NCBI RefSeq assembly: GCF_003347595.2 | Contig: NZ_QCZK02000030.1 | Location: forward strand, 1-64,000 | Reading direction: 5' to 3' | From: Botryobacter ruber | Lineage (GTDB): Bacteria > Bacteroidota > Bacteroidia > Cytophagales > Hymenobacteraceae | Length of the DNA: 64,000 nt | Shown: piece after piece, positions 26,806-37,073 of the stretch | Numbering within the stretch: the first letter of the stretch is position 1 | How the letters are laid out: every line of letters starts with the position of its first letter | Program-made: the position numbers and the translations under genes | The notes under the pieces: generated by a model | Told to the model about the DNA's origin: nothing | Database searches by the model: none | Seen by the model: only the letters and a program-made list of their open reading frames with translations

Positions 26806-29142
26806 TTACAGAATACCGGTAAGCTGCACATCTTTTTCGCGCTCTTTCGGATTCACTTTCAACTCTTTAACCTTTCCGTTCTCCAAAACGCCTTCTACGG
26901 TGGTGTTATAAGGGGCATGCAGCTTAAACTTCACATTCCATTCTTTGGGCCAGGCCGGGAACAGAAATATTTTTTTTCCGTCGGTCTGCAGCAGCATCTC
27001 CTGGAGGCCAATCATGCCGGAGCCGCCCCAGTTATGGTCAGGCACCCAGTCGTGGCCCGGTCCCCAGAAGGCGGGGAAGCGGCGGCCGCTGTCCTGCAGT
27101 TTTTTGATGGCCAGTTCTGCCGCTTCGTCGGTTAAGCCGAGGCGGGCCGTGAAGATATTGTCCTGGTGCCAGCTGGTGTGGTTGCGGTTTTTGATGGCAG
27201 TGGTGTCGTATTTCCAGGTGTTGATGGCGACATCCAGGTCGGGTTTGCCGATGCCGTAGATACCGTACGGGAACACCGGGTACAGCTGCGGTATTTCGGA
27301 GTTCTGTGCCCGCTCCCAGGTTTTGGCCGGCGCTATGGTTTTGTGGCCCTGCATCTCGCGGAACGGAATAGGCGGCACCCGCTTCAGCATCTCTTCCCAT
27401 TTGGTGCGCTGTTCAGCAGAGGCGTAGGTATCGGGTAGTTCGAGCAAACGGGTAAGCACCGTGCGCAGACCGGCGATGGTAGAGCTGGCGTTGTTTGCCA
27501 TCTTAAAGGTTTCGGCGGCCGTGCCCGGGTAGAGCACCAGGTGGCCATCCTGGTCGAGTTTTTTGGCGCCGCGCATGCCCGCCCGGTACTGGTAGTGCTC
27601 ATCAAAAAAGACCAACGTGCTTTCGAGCAGCGGCAGGTACTTACTGATGTCTTTGCCGGTGTAGCGCTGCCAGTCCAGTATCATCAAACTGAAGTCGAGG
27701 GCAGTATCCCAGTGGTATTCGAGCCAGGCGTTGTACTCCACCCCCGGGTCGAAACCTTCGGGGCGTTTGGTGCCATACTCGGCATAGTTGGGCAGGCCAA
27801 AGTTTTCGATTTGTTCGGTAAACGAAGCACCTTTGTGGCCCCAGTAGTGCTGCGTGCGCAGTTCCGCATTCGGCAACAGGCGCAGGTAGAAGTTGAACTG
27901 TGGCGGCATCATATCGAAATCGCCGCTCTTGAGCATGGGCCAGTACACCAGGCGCTGGTTCTGGGCCGTAAAGGTACCGCCACCCCAGTTCCGGAAGTCA
28001 GGTGTGAAGGGGTATTTCTGGTCTACAAAAAACGGGTCGACGGTAAAGAGGCCGCCGTTGAATTTGGTCGGATAGGTGCCGTAGGCGTTGCAGCCCAGCA
28101 TGTAGCGGAACAACTGGTAATTGCGCCCCACCTGCCAGGGAGCCGAAGCCGGATCTGGCTGGTCCGGATTGATAAAAATGTAGCTGCGTTGCCAGTAGTT
28201 TTTCCACCAGGCTTGGGTTTTACGTTGCGCCGTTTTTTCGGCTTTTTTGGCTTCTGAAATGATTTTCTGCAGGCCCTGCTGCCACTCCGCTACAGTGGCC
28301 GCATTGGCGATGTGCAGGTATACTTCCAGCTTTTGCTCTTTGCGGGGGGATTTGCTTTGCAGTTTCCAGGCTTTATAGGGGGTGTCTACGTACTCTCCCT
28401 GGCTTACTCCACCAGCCACCATTCCCTCTCCACGTAGCAGGCCACCAAAGGTGAGTTGGTGCAACGGATTGTAGAGCTGCTGCTTTACCGGCATGAGTTG
28501 CTGCTGCCGCACGGTCAGGTCGAAGATGGTGGAGTCCTGGTTGCGGTGGTAGAACAGTACGTCCTGCCCCTTAAAAGTAATCTCATCTTTGTAGCTGACG
28601 GTGGGCGTTTTTATCCATTTAAGCGAACCGGAAAATTTCTCGCCCTGCGCCAGCTCCCGGTCTTCGGTGCGCCAGTTTTCATAAAAGGCGGTTGTCTGCA
28701 CCGGCTGGTTGCTTTTAACATCCACATGAATGACCGGGCGGAACACATCGACCCAGGCGTTTATGGTAGCCGTATGTTTGCCTTTGCTGCCGGTTACCTG
28801 CACATACCCCTCCCCCAGCTTCAGTTCCTGCTTAAAGGCTGTTCCCTCCTCAAAAGGGTTTGGCGACAGCTTTACCCGCACCCGACCAAACTTCGGAAAG
28901 ATGTTATTCTCTTCGAAAGCGCCGCTCCGGGACATGTAAAAAAGCAGCTCCCCGTTCTCCACCCACACGTTCAGGCCGATATCGCCGCCCCCGCAGGGCA
29001 TCGATTCGCTGGCGTTGTTGCTTTGCGTTGTCCAGACAACGTTGTACTGGTCCAGTTCAGCAGGTTGGGCTGAAGCGGGCAGTTTCGTACCAAAACTAAA
29101 GAGCAAAAGCAGGAGGCAGTATGGCTGCAGGAGTGTTTTCAT
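26806..29142 (-). CDS. DUF5703-type / GH95-like glycoside hydrolase, exported
   Basis: This 778-residue protein has a signal peptide (cut near LPASAQ, about 26). The N-terminal beta-sandwich (WTTQSNNASESMPCGGGDIGLNVWVENGELLFYMSRSGAF) is of the DUF5703 type. It is followed by a long (alpha/alpha)6-barrel-like region (PTKFNGGLFTVDPF, GTFTAQNQRLVYWPMLKSGDFDMM, YHWDTALDFSLMILDWQRYTGKD) and a C-terminal beta domain. This layout is that of GH95-related enzymes, which often remove L-fucose or L-galactose; specificity here is open. It probably acts in the periplasm on imported pectin side chains. Its own promoter is at 29159, just downstream of the SusC/D 2 terminator. Confidence 0.72.
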   Translation of the reverse strand: MKTLLQPYCLLLLLFSFGTKLPASAQPAELDQYNVVWTTQSNNASESMPCGGGDIGLNVWVENGELLFYMSRSGAFEENNIFPKFGRVRVKLSPNPFEEGTAFKQELKLGEGYVQVTGSKGKHTATINAWVDVFRPVIHVDVKSNQPVQTTAFYENWRTEDRELAQGEKFSGSLKWIKTPTVSYKDEITFKGQDVLFYHRNQDSTIFDLTVRQQQLMPVKQQLYNPLHQLTFGGLLRGEGMVAGGVSQGEYVDTPYKAWKLQSKSPRKEQKLEVYLHIANAATVAEWQQGLQKIISEAKKAEKTAQRKTQAWWKNYWQRSYIFINPDQPDPASAPWQVGRNYQLFRYMLGCNAYGTYPTKFNGGLFTVDPFFVDQKYPFTPDFRNWGGGTFTAQNQRLVYWPMLKSGDFDMMPPQFNFYLRLLPNAELRTQHYWGHKGASFTEQIENFGLPNYAEYGTKRPEGFDPGVEYNAWLEYHWDTALDFSLMILDWQRYTGKDISKYLPLLESTLVFFDEHYQYRAGMRGAKKLDQDGHLVLYPGTAAETFKMANNASSTIAGLRTVLTRLLELPDTYASAEQRTKWEEMLKRVPPIPFREMQGHKTIAPAKTWERAQNSEIPQLYPVFPYGIYGIGKPDLDVAINTWKYDTTAIKNRNHTSWHQDNIFTARLGLTDEAAELAIKKLQDSGRRFPAFWGPGHDWVPDHNWGGSGMIGLQEMLLQTDGKKIFLFPAWPKEWNVKFKLHAPYNTTVEGVLENGKVKELKVNPKEREKDVQLTGIL

Positions 29143-29158
29143 TAGTAAACTTTCTGTT

Positions 29159-29166
29159 CAAAAATA
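29159..29166 (-). promoter_or_regulatory. Candidate -7 box of the DUF5703 gene
   Basis: The minus-strand reading is TATTTTTG followed by AACAG, the same ending as the promoters at 40427 and 48070. The predicted leader is about 15 nt. Confidence 0.5.
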
Positions 29167-29399
29167 AATTTACTGCTTTTTAGCAAATTTATCCGTGGAT
29201 GTGCAATAAAAATAAATGCAGCGCACACTTCATAAAGCAAACGCTGCATAAACAGAACAAGGAAATCTGAAAAATAATCCCGATTATGATTTTTTAGTTG
29301 TGCAGCTTTGTTCCGGATGAGTTAGGTTTAAGGAATATGCTCCCGTATTTTTTTCAGGAATCGCAGAAGCAAATGAAAGTAATTTGTAAAGTGCTTGTG

Positions 29400-29440
29400 C
29401 AGGAGCAGTGGCTGTGGTGACTGCAGCAGCAGAACTTTGT
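29400..29440 (-). repeat. Family A dispersed repeat, copy 5
   Basis: CAGGAGCAGTGGCTGTGGTG followed by ACTGCAGCAGCAGAACTTTG matches the left arm of the elements at 34895 and 40584. It lies beyond the SusC/D 2 terminator. Confidence 0.65.
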
Positions 29441-29482
29441 AGCAAGAAATTTCCTTAAAATGCTACGACAAGCACGAGAAGT

Positions 29483-29545
29483 TAAACATCCGAGGTTACA
29501 GCCAACAGCATCTGTTCTGCTGAAGCTGCAACCTCAGATGTTTTT
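29483..29545 (-). terminator. Intrinsic terminator of SusC/D pair 2
   Basis: AAACATCCGAGGTTACAGC pairs with GCTGCAACCTCAGATGTTT across an inner loop that contains further pairing. It lies within 20-80 bp of the SusD 2 stop. Confidence 0.65.
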
Positions 29546-29561
29546 GCATTAATAAATCATC

Positions 29562-31112
29562 TTAATAATTCGGATTCGGTGTGAGCTTTGGATTGTTGTC
29601 GATCTCCGATGCGGGGAAAGGCAACTCATAATTCCGCTGCTCAAACACAAGTGGCGTACCGGCCGGCGTTCGTAAGGTCGGCAATTTGGTGTGCGCGATG
29701 TTCCAACGCTTCAGGTCATTGTAGCGCTGGCCTTCCAGTGCAAGTTCTATACGACGTTCGTGGCGGATGAAATCGCGCAACTTTTCCTTCGTGTTGTACT
29801 TCGCCTGATCAACAGGGAGCATGTTTACCCCTGGACGGTTCCTTACCTGGTTTAGGGCATCGTATACAGCAGCACTCGGGCCGTTTGCTTCGTTCATTGC
29901 TTCGGCATACATCAGCAGCACATCGGCATAGCGCAGGTGGATATAATCCTGGTCTGAAGAAGTGGCAGAAGCAGGGGTGATAGGTGCACGTGCCAGTTCA
30001 ACATACTTCTCCATCAGGAATCCTGTTTTTGGATCGTAGCTATCCGTATAGGGCACTCCTGCAGCATTTTTCCAGACTTCGCCCGGAAGCTTAACGGTCA
30101 TGTCCAGGCGCGGATCACGGTTGGCATACGGATTACCCGGATCATACAGTGGCGACTCTGATGGCATTTTTCCATCTGTCATCTCATACTCATCCACCAG
30201 ATCCTTGTAAGGCTGCATCAACGACCACAAGCCTAATTCAATATCCATCCCCGCAGCTCCGGGACTGGTTCTATGCACATTGTTTGGTGCCAGGTACTGC
30301 GTGGAGAACATAATTTCTTTATTCACAGCCGCATTCGCCTGACCTGCTCTTGTAAACAAAGCCGCGTAGTTATTGGAAAGTCCAAATTTACCTGTTGTAA
30401 TTATTTGCTGCAGGACAGGAACAGCTTCGTTCCATTTCTTCTGCGTAACGAGCACTCTGCCCAGCATGCCCTGTGCGCTTCCCTTTACGGCATGCCCGTT
30501 ATACTTTTCGTCAGGCAGGTTATTGATGGCAAACTTCAGGTCTTCCTCGATAAATGCATACACATCTGCTTTAGGACTTTTTGCTATTTTAGCCTCCTCC
30601 AGCGTAGCCGGGAAGTTTTTGTATATGATCACGTCGCCAAAGCTCTGCACCAGGTCAAAATAGGCTAAGGCCCTGATAAATCTTACTTCTGCTTTATAAA
30701 CATTTTTTTGGGCATCGCTCATAGGCGCCTTGTCTACGTTGTCCAGGAAGTAATTGCAACTGGCAATCGCCCTGTACGGGGTGCTGTACATGTTTATCAT
30801 AGCGCCGCCAGTTGAGGGCGATATACTACCTATGGTCATGTTGTGCATACCACCTTGATTTCCGTTTCCCGGGTCTAAGTAAGCATTATCAGAGAGCCCA
30901 TCCAGGTACACCCTTTCATAGCCCAGGAAGTTTTGCTGCAGGCGTGAATAAACACCGGCTAATGCCGTTTGCACATCGGCTTCAGAAGACCAGAAAACCT
31001 GAGTGGAGACACTGTTTAAAGGATTTTTGTCCAGGAAATCATCGTTGCAGGAAGTTCCGAATACCAGCAGGCAGGCTGATAAGCATAAGGATAATTTATA
31101 GTTCGTTCGCAT
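29562..31112 (-). CDS. SusD/RagB family outer-membrane lipoprotein (pair 2)
   Basis: This 516-residue lipoprotein has its lipobox at Cys22 (FGTSCNDDFLDKNPLNSVS). SusD hallmarks follow: FWSSEADVQTALAGVYSRLQ, EVRFIRALAYFDLVQSFGDVIIY, DYIHLRYADVLLMYAEAMNEANG, RRIELALEGQRYNDLKRWNI and the terminal SEIDNNPKLTPNPNY. It lies 11 bp after SusC 2, with which it should form the uptake complex. Codon use is more A/T-rich than in pair 1. Confidence 0.94.
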   Translation of the reverse strand: MRTNYKLSLCLSACLLVFGTSCNDDFLDKNPLNSVSTQVFWSSEADVQTALAGVYSRLQQNFLGYERVYLDGLSDNAYLDPGNGNQGGMHNMTIGSISPSTGGAMINMYSTPYRAIASCNYFLDNVDKAPMSDAQKNVYKAEVRFIRALAYFDLVQSFGDVIIYKNFPATLEEAKIAKSPKADVYAFIEEDLKFAINNLPDEKYNGHAVKGSAQGMLGRVLVTQKKWNEAVPVLQQIITTGKFGLSNNYAALFTRAGQANAAVNKEIMFSTQYLAPNNVHRTSPGAAGMDIELGLWSLMQPYKDLVDEYEMTDGKMPSESPLYDPGNPYANRDPRLDMTVKLPGEVWKNAAGVPYTDSYDPKTGFLMEKYVELARAPITPASATSSDQDYIHLRYADVLLMYAEAMNEANGPSAAVYDALNQVRNRPGVNMLPVDQAKYNTKEKLRDFIRHERRIELALEGQRYNDLKRWNIAHTKLPTLRTPAGTPLVFEQRNYELPFPASEIDNNPKLTPNPNY

Positions 31113-31123
31113 TTGTTTTAAGC

Positions 31124-34100
31124 TTAAAATTTAACATTGGTACCAAAATTAAAGATACGAACCTGCGGATACTGCGAGAAGTTACCCGTCATGCTGGCTC
31201 TTTCTGGATCGCCGCCTTCGTAATCTGTCCAGGTAAGCAGGTTGTCACCTGAAAAGTACACACTCAGCTCTTTCATTTTCAGGCGGGATGTGATGGCGTT
31301 TGGTATAGTGTAAGAAAGCATCACATTTTTCATTCGCAGATACGAAGCATCCTTTAGGTAATAAGTAGAACCTGTATAACTTGATACCCCCGGATGGTTT
31401 CCGGCTATATAAAGGGCAGGCAACTCATTGGTTGGGTTCTCAGGGGTCCAGGCATTGCGCCATTTGGTAGTTGGGGCAGTTCCCTGCATAAACGGATCTA
31501 CACCCCAGTTATTAACCCGTGCTTTCAGGCCCTGCACTCCCTGGAAGAAAGCAGTCAGTTGGAATCCTTTATAGCCAGCGTTAAACCCGAAGGAATAGGT
31601 ATAATCCGGATAAGCACCACCAACCACAATGCGGTCGTCGCCATTCACTTTCCCGTCGCCATTCTGGTCTTTAATTTTCAGGTCTCCTGGTTGAGGATTC
31701 TTGTTTCCTTCGTACTCAGGCAACTTAGATTTCTTATTTTCATCGAAATCACTTTCCTGCATTATACCAATCCACTCGTACAAATAGTGAGCATCAAAAG
31801 CATAACCTACCTCCCTGATGGAACTTCCTTTAGAGGGTACCGGAATTTCCAGCACCTCGTTCTTAGCCGTTGAGATCAGGAAATTGGCACCGTACGACAC
31901 TTCTCCTATTTTATTCTGGTGAGTAAGATCCAGTTCAATACCAGTACTTCTCATTTTACCGATATTTTGTGTCGGGCTGCTTAGGCCCAGGCTGTAAGGT
32001 ACCGGCTGCCCCGCCAGAATATCGTAAGATGTTTTCCGGAACCAATCAAACGAAACGCCCAGCAAACCTCTGCTTAACGCGAAGTCTAAACCATAATCAA
32101 CAATTCTGGTAGATTCCCACACAAGGCTTTTATCCCTAAGCTGGTTTACCACACCCCCCTGCTGTAAGGAGGTATTGCCAAATGGGTAAGCTGTATTGAT
32201 TGAAATAATGTCCTGGTAAGCATATGTTCCAATGTTCTGGTTTCCCAGTGTACCATAAGAAGCTCTAAATTTCAGCAGGTCAACCCAATTTACGTTATCC
32301 TTAAAAAAGCTTTCATCCGATACCAGCCATCCGGCGGAAACAGAAGGAAAAAGTCCCCAACGGTAACCTGGCGAAACCCTGGACGTACCGTCATAACGGA
32401 GATTTGTTTCCAGCAGGTACTTGCCCTTATAGTTGTAATTCACGCGACCGAAATAAGAACGTAAGGCCCATTCTTCAGGTCCGGGAAGCCCAGGCAGACG
32501 CGGATGGGTAAAGAACAGCGACTGGTTTTCTGTAGTGTAGCCTGTAAGTTCATCCAGCACCGGAGCAACCGAATTAATCCGCCTTGCTCTCAAGGCCTGC
32601 TGCCTGTAGGAAATCTGCTCATAGCCTGCCAATGCATTCAGGTTATGGTCAGCGCCAAACTTTGTTTCGTAGGTTAGAGTGGAGAACAGTGTCGGCGTTA
32701 TATCCTTTGCATACTGATCGGTGACACCTAACACATCCGGTCCATACGTAGCCATTTTATAGTCACCGGTTTCAGGATCTTTTTCCTGTAACAAATAAGC
32801 CTTGTAAGGCACCTGGTGCATTTTATAAAATTCATCTACATAGTTCACTGCCACTTTAGACGACCAGGTTAACCCTTTGAACGGCTTGATATCGATATAC
32901 GCCTGCCCGTTCAGGTTGTACTCTTTACTGTTCTGGTTACCCATGGCGTAGTATTCCTGCGGATTACGGTTTCTACCTTCCGTCTGGTAAGCTCTTGATA
33001 CAATTCTGCCACTGCCATCGGGCAGGAACGGCCCATAAAGCGGACCGGTTGCATAAATCGACAAGGCCATACCTTCACCTGTAAACGGTGGTTCCTTACG
33101 ATCTTTGTAGGTGAGGTTCATGGTAGTTCCCACCGTTACATACTTACTTAAATCGGTGGCATAATTTAACAGGGCATTATACCTTTTAAAATTATAGCCT
33201 TTTATAAGCGCATCCTGGTCCAGGTATCCCAACGAGAGGTTATAGACACTGTTTTCTCCCCCACCCGACACGGATAAACTGTGGTTGGTAACGGTAGCAG
33301 GATTTATGTAATAGTCAATCGCATCGAAGTTAGGATACTGCGGATTTCCATTAGAATTTCTGTACTTTTCAATATCCGCCGGGTCGTATTTGAACGCAAC
33401 GCCAGACCTTTCCGCTGCCTGATTATACATCTCCATATACTCAGCGGAGTTGGTTATCAGATCGGGCAGAGCGGTAGCTACGTGCCTGGCTACATTGGCC
33501 CGGTAACTAACTGTAGGCTGGCCTTTTTTGCCTTTTTTGGTTGTTACCAGGATAACGCCGTTCGCAGCCCTCGATCCATAAATAGAAGCAGAAGCTGCAT
33601 CTTTCAACACCGAAACGCTTTCTATATCATCCGGTGAGAGGTTGTTAAAGGAACCGGCAACTCCGTCAATCAAAACCAGGGGAGCAGAACTACCACCAAA
33701 CGTTCCACGACCGCGAATCAGGAAATTTGGATTGTCGCGCCCAGGTTCTCCTGAAGGCTGTGTTACCTGCAGGCCCGTCACCCGGCCTTGCAGCAGGTTG
33801 GCGGCGTTGGGCGCAGGTCTTTCTGTTAGTGTTTTGCCTGAAACAGAGGCCACTGAACCAGTCAGGTTAACTTTTCGCTGGGTACCGTAGCCAACTACAA
33901 CCAACTCTTCCAGGGCTTTGGCATCGGGAGCCAGGGTAACATTTACAGTAGCCCGGTTATTTACCGGTATTTCCTGTGTTGTGTAACCCACAAAGGAGAT
34001 CACCAGTGTGCCGTTCCCATCCGGAACAGCGAGCGAGAAGTCCCCGGCAATATCTGTAACAGTCCCGTTGGAGGTTCCTTTCAGCATAACCGTTACCCCA

Positions 34101-34330
34101 GGCAGTCCCTGTCCTTTTTCATCGAGAATTCTTCCTGACACACGCTGACTCTGCACAGCCGAAACGCCGGCAATGTTTGAGTCGCGCAGCCCCAGAGATG
34201 CCAATACTTTTTCCTGCTTATTTACGGCAAGATGTCCTGCAGACGCCAAATCCTGCCCTAAGCTCATTTGCCACGTTCCCAGCAACACGCATGGGAGCAG
34301 CAGTCTTTTTAATGGGTACACTGTTCTCAT
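31124..34330 (-). CDS. SusC/RagA family TonB-dependent transporter (pair 2)
   Basis: This is a 1068-residue outer-membrane transporter. I choose the ATG at 34330 (MRTVYPLKRLLLPCVLLGTW) because SusC 4 begins almost identically (MKTVYPLKRLLLPCLLLGTW); the open frame extends 22 codons further up with no signal-like character. A non-conserved stretch of about 50 residues follows the signal, then the carboxypeptidase-like domain (RVSGRILDEKGQGLPGVTVMLKGTSNG), ALEELVVVGYGTQRKVNLTGSV, plug with FLIRGRGTFGGSSAPLVLIDGV, DAASASIYGSRAANGVILVTTKKG and barrel. It is led by a leader of about 410 nt containing a conserved hairpin and an operator. Confidence 0.93.
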   Translation of the reverse strand: MRTVYPLKRLLLPCVLLGTWQMSLGQDLASAGHLAVNKQEKVLASLGLRDSNIAGVSAVQSQRVSGRILDEKGQGLPGVTVMLKGTSNGTVTDIAGDFSLAVPDGNGTLVISFVGYTTQEIPVNNRATVNVTLAPDAKALEELVVVGYGTQRKVNLTGSVASVSGKTLTERPAPNAANLLQGRVTGLQVTQPSGEPGRDNPNFLIRGRGTFGGSSAPLVLIDGVAGSFNNLSPDDIESVSVLKDAASASIYGSRAANGVILVTTKKGKKGQPTVSYRANVARHVATALPDLITNSAEYMEMYNQAAERSGVAFKYDPADIEKYRNSNGNPQYPNFDAIDYYINPATVTNHSLSVSGGGENSVYNLSLGYLDQDALIKGYNFKRYNALLNYATDLSKYVTVGTTMNLTYKDRKEPPFTGEGMALSIYATGPLYGPFLPDGSGRIVSRAYQTEGRNRNPQEYYAMGNQNSKEYNLNGQAYIDIKPFKGLTWSSKVAVNYVDEFYKMHQVPYKAYLLQEKDPETGDYKMATYGPDVLGVTDQYAKDITPTLFSTLTYETKFGADHNLNALAGYEQISYRQQALRARRINSVAPVLDELTGYTTENQSLFFTHPRLPGLPGPEEWALRSYFGRVNYNYKGKYLLETNLRYDGTSRVSPGYRWGLFPSVSAGWLVSDESFFKDNVNWVDLLKFRASYGTLGNQNIGTYAYQDIISINTAYPFGNTSLQQGGVVNQLRDKSLVWESTRIVDYGLDFALSRGLLGVSFDWFRKTSYDILAGQPVPYSLGLSSPTQNIGKMRSTGIELDLTHQNKIGEVSYGANFLISTAKNEVLEIPVPSKGSSIREVGYAFDAHYLYEWIGIMQESDFDENKKSKLPEYEGNKNPQPGDLKIKDQNGDGKVNGDDRIVVGGAYPDYTYSFGFNAGYKGFQLTAFFQGVQGLKARVNNWGVDPFMQGTAPTTKWRNAWTPENPTNELPALYIAGNHPGVSSYTGSTYYLKDASYLRMKNVMLSYTIPNAITSRLKMKELSVYFSGDNLLTWTDYEGGDPERASMTGNFSQYPQVRIFNFGTNVKF

Positions 34331-34476
34331 AGAATCCTTATTTATGAAACAAAAAATTTTAAAACCACAGCCCGGATGCACTACCTGCCAGTGCATTCGG
34401 GGAAAAATGCCTGTATCTTTCTTCTGACCAAATCAGTTTAAAGCCACTCAAGCAGCAAAACCACCTCTCAATAAAG

Positions 34477-34516
34477 ACAATATTCTCCCTCCGCTATTTA
34501 CATAGCTATCCTGTTC
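34477..34516 (-). promoter_or_regulatory. Conserved leader hairpin block, SusC 2
   Basis: In the predicted 5' leader, the minus-strand sequence AACAGGATAGCTATG, a short loop, ATAGC, then GAGGGA and AATATTGT closely matches the block at 47811-47850 before SusC 4. AGCTATG/ATAGC can pair as a small stem. Surrounding leader sequence is far less similar, suggesting that this block is selected. Confidence 0.5.
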
Positions 34517-34600
34517 CTGTGCAGCGGCACAACCTACACCTCCCTTAAAAAATTATTGATTATTTAGCTGTAAATCTCAACTCCTTCAGATTCTTACTCT

Positions 34601-34614
34601 AACTAACGTTTGTT
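34601..34614. promoter_or_regulatory. Operator candidate AACTAACGTTTGTT (SusC 2)
   Basis: A perfect match to AACTAAYRTTWGTT. It lies about 130 bp downstream of the -7 box at 34746, inside the predicted leader. Confidence 0.6.
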
Positions 34615-34745
34615 TCGGATGCATTTTAAAAAAAATGCTGCACCTCTTACAGCATTCCACCACTAAAGTATCAGTTATTCTTCTTTTCTATTGATATGCG
34701 CAGGAAGCAGCACTTGTGCTTCTTTCAATAGCCCTTTGTGTAATT

Positions 34746-34753
34746 CAAAAGTA
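34746..34753 (-). promoter_or_regulatory. Promoter candidate, SusC/D pair 2
   Basis: The minus-strand -7 reading is TACTTTTG. The upstream 20 bases TTTACATATGAATTATTTTT are nearly the same as those at 48070 (TTTATATATGAATTTATTTT). Confidence 0.6.
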
Positions 34754-34894
34754 AAAAAATAATTCATATGTAAAAATTTTTCAACTGATAATTATCAATT
34801 TTTTTTCTGGTTTAATACGTTCTTTTTCTCACCACTTTCCGGTATGTGTTTCAGGCTTCTCCATTCTGTGAGGAGCAGTTGGAAATAGCAGGAC

Positions 34895-35040
34895 CTACAG
34901 TGGCTGTGGTGACTGCAGCAGCAGATTATTTCCTGGTAAAGCGACCGCCACCACTTGCGCAAAAGTGCTTTTCCTGGCGTCTACATCCTGCTGGCGCCTT
35001 TGGAACTTTGCTGCACCTGCCACCACAGCCTCTGCTCCTG
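34895..35040. repeat. Family A repeat, complete two-arm element (copy 6)
   Basis: Left arm 34895-34925 (CTACAGTGGCTGTGGTGACT…) and right arm 35007-35040 (…CACCACAGCCTCTGCTCCTG) are imperfect inverted copies 146 bp end to end. The element at 40584-40730 is 147 bp with the same arms but an unrelated interior. This is the layout of a REP doublet or a MITE-like element. Confidence 0.7.
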
Positions 35041-35051
35041 CTCTTAAATAA

Positions 35052-35082
35052 AAAGAGGCATCCCTAGCTGGAATGCCTCTTT
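35052..35082 (-). terminator. Intrinsic terminator of SusC/D pair 3
   Basis: AAAGAGGCAT / ATGCCTCTTT stem with an inner CC/GG extension, nearly identical to the terminator at 48417-48450. Confidence 0.75.
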
Positions 35083-35196
35083 ATTCTTACTATCTGTTTC
35101 AGCCAATAGGCTTTCTGTCTCACCATTTCTGCATTAGTAGCTTTTTATATGTTTGTCAATGGTTATTACGATAGCCAATTTAATGAACAGAGAAGG

Positions 35197-37056
35197 TTAA
35201 TACCCATTATTACCAAACTCTTCCGTATTAGAGATAGCATCAAGAAAAGATTGGGGTATTGGTCTTTTTGTGTGTTTAGACTCGTCAAAGTTTACAGCCA
35301 CAACCGGATTAGTCTGCTCAAAATAACTTTTGGTAAGTCTACCTGTTCTCTTCAAATCAATCCAACGCATGTGCTCGCCGGCAAGTTCTCTTGCCCTTTC
35401 CTTTAAAATGAAATCAATATCAATTTCCCCGGCAGAAACTATTTGCTCGGCTTCTCTTGAGGTGATTGCTGCTCTTTTCCTGATCACATTTACATATTCA
35501 GAAGCCTTAGCTTTATCATTGTTGTACAAGAGGGCAGCCTCTGCAGCAACCAGGTAAATGTCTCCTAAACGAATAATCGGAATATCTCCCAGCCAGTACT
35601 GGTTGCTTTGTACATAAAGCGGAGCAGAAAACTTTCTGAAAGCCGGATACACATTAATCAGGTTTGGCTCATTGGGATACTGAGACGGATCTTTATAAGC
35701 ATTTGTTCCAGCTTCAAAAATATCGCTCGGGTCTACAACCAAATACGGCATTTTGCTTTTCTCCTCGGCAGGGATTGTCCAGTTTGGCGTAAAAACAGCC
35801 AATCCTGCATCGTTTGCCACATTTGTCTGTTCCTCCAGATTTAACTGGTAATAGTTAACATTTTGAGGAGCTTTCGCGATTGTATTCTTAATGGTGTAGC
35901 CAATTACCGAAGGATCTTTTTTATAGGTTGTTGCCATCGCTTCTGTAATCGTTTTATTGGTAGCAGCATAAAACTTATACGTAAATGTTTCTGCAAACCG
36001 GGTATCTGCCGGATTTTCAACAGGCGTGAAAACGCTTGTTAACAGGTATTTACTTGGTCTTAGCATGCGGCTATTGGCTCGCCCATACAATAAGCTTTTA
36101 TCACCGGTTCCCCATTCGGCACCTCTACCACCTAAATCAGGTAAATAATACTGTCTTGTACGGCCTCTGTTCCACCACTCCGGATTTAACCCCTGAATAT
36201 GGTCGTTAGCCTGAAGAAACAGAAATTCGGAGTTATTCTTATTATTTTGCCCATCCCAGAGTTTGGAGTAACCCGATTTCGTATTGTCACTTAGATACAG
36301 GGCCGTTTCATATTTAGCCTGGTTGTTGATCAATTCTTCGGCAGTTTCTAAAGCGAGCTTTGCATATTCCTGCACTTCTCCTAACCGGGTTCTTTGCAAA
36401 TAAGCTTTTGCAAGCAAAGCATAGGCTGCCTTTTTGGAAGCTCTACCCCGTAAATCTTGTCTGATAGGCAAGTGCTCCGTCGCAAATTTCAGATCTGAAA
36501 TAATGAGGTCGTAAAACTCTTTTTCCGAACTACGCTTCGGGCTGTTATCTACACCATCCACAATAGCTGATGTTTTCCTGAGTACAACTCCCCCAAAATT
36601 TTCTACGAGCATAAAGTTAGAGAAGGCTCTTAAGAAATAAGCCTCCGCCAGTTTTGCATTCAGAGCTTCCTGCGTATCATAACCTTCAACTTCCTTAGCA
36701 TAATGAATGGCTGTGTTGCACAGGTTAATGGTGGAATAAGCAGTTCCCCATATTACCCGCAGGTTACCATCTGTTGTGGTTAGCCTGTTATCGTAAAGGG
36801 CATACCCGGCGCCATTGTTACCGGTATTTTCCCAAAGATCCGTTCCTGCTTCTGTGGGAGATACGTAATCTACCTTCCCGTGCAGGAAGTAAAGATCAGC
36901 ATAGCAGGCATTTATCAGACCTTCAAAACCTGCTGCTTTCGTATAAGATTTTTCCGTGGAAACAGTTGTCAGGTTTTCTTCATCCAAACTGCAGGAGGTT
37001 AACATACTCGCAGAAACTACTGCAAGGGATAAAACGATGGACTTAAATGTCTTCAT
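35197..37056 (-). CDS. SusD/RagB family outer-membrane lipoprotein (pair 3)
   Basis: This 619-residue lipoprotein has its lipobox at Cys22 ([21 protein letters not shown]). Family features include [94 protein letters not shown] and [13 protein letters not shown]. It is about 100 residues longer than SusD 1 and 2, so loops around the binding site are larger. It lies 17 bp after SusC 3. Codon use is A/T-rich. Confidence 0.93.
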   Translation of the reverse strand: MKTFKSIVLSLAVVSASMLTSCSLDEENLTTVSTEKSYTKAAGFEGLINACYADLYFLHGKVDYVSPTEAGTDLWENTGNNGAGYALYDNRLTTTDGNLRVIWGTAYSTINLCNTAIHYAKEVEGYDTQEALNAKLAEAYFLRAFSNFMLVENFGGVVLRKTSAIVDGVDNSPKRSSEKEFYDLIISDLKFATEHLPIRQDLRGRASKKAAYALLAKAYLQRTRLGEVQEYAKLALETAEELINNQAKYETALYLSDNTKSGYSKLWDGQNNKNNSEFLFLQANDHIQGLNPEWWNRGRTRQYYLPDLGGRGAEWGTGDKSLLYGRANSRMLRPSKYLLTSVFTPVENPADTRFAETFTYKFYAATNKTITEAMATTYKKDPSVIGYTIKNTIAKAPQNVNYYQLNLEEQTNVANDAGLAVFTPNWTIPAEEKSKMPYLVVDPSDIFEAGTNAYKDPSQYPNEPNLINVYPAFRKFSAPLYVQSNQYWLGDIPIIRLGDIYLVAAEAALLYNNDKAKASEYVNVIRKRAAITSREAEQIVSAGEIDIDFILKERARELAGEHMRWIDLKRTGRLTKSYFEQTNPVVAVNFDESKHTKRPIPQSFLDAISNTEEFGNNGY

Positions 37057-37073
37057 TATAATACTATTTATAT

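Noticed and set aside
34331..34396. A 22-residue N-terminal extension of SusC 2
   Set aside because: The extension has no signal-like character, and SusC 4 aligns from MRTVYPLKRLLLPC at 34330.
34601..34614. Plus-strand promoter, because CTAACGTTTG resembles TAnnTTTG
   Set aside because: The spacing is one base too long, two sister sites have TTAG instead of TTTG, and no plus-strand gene follows. The palindrome explains the conservation better.
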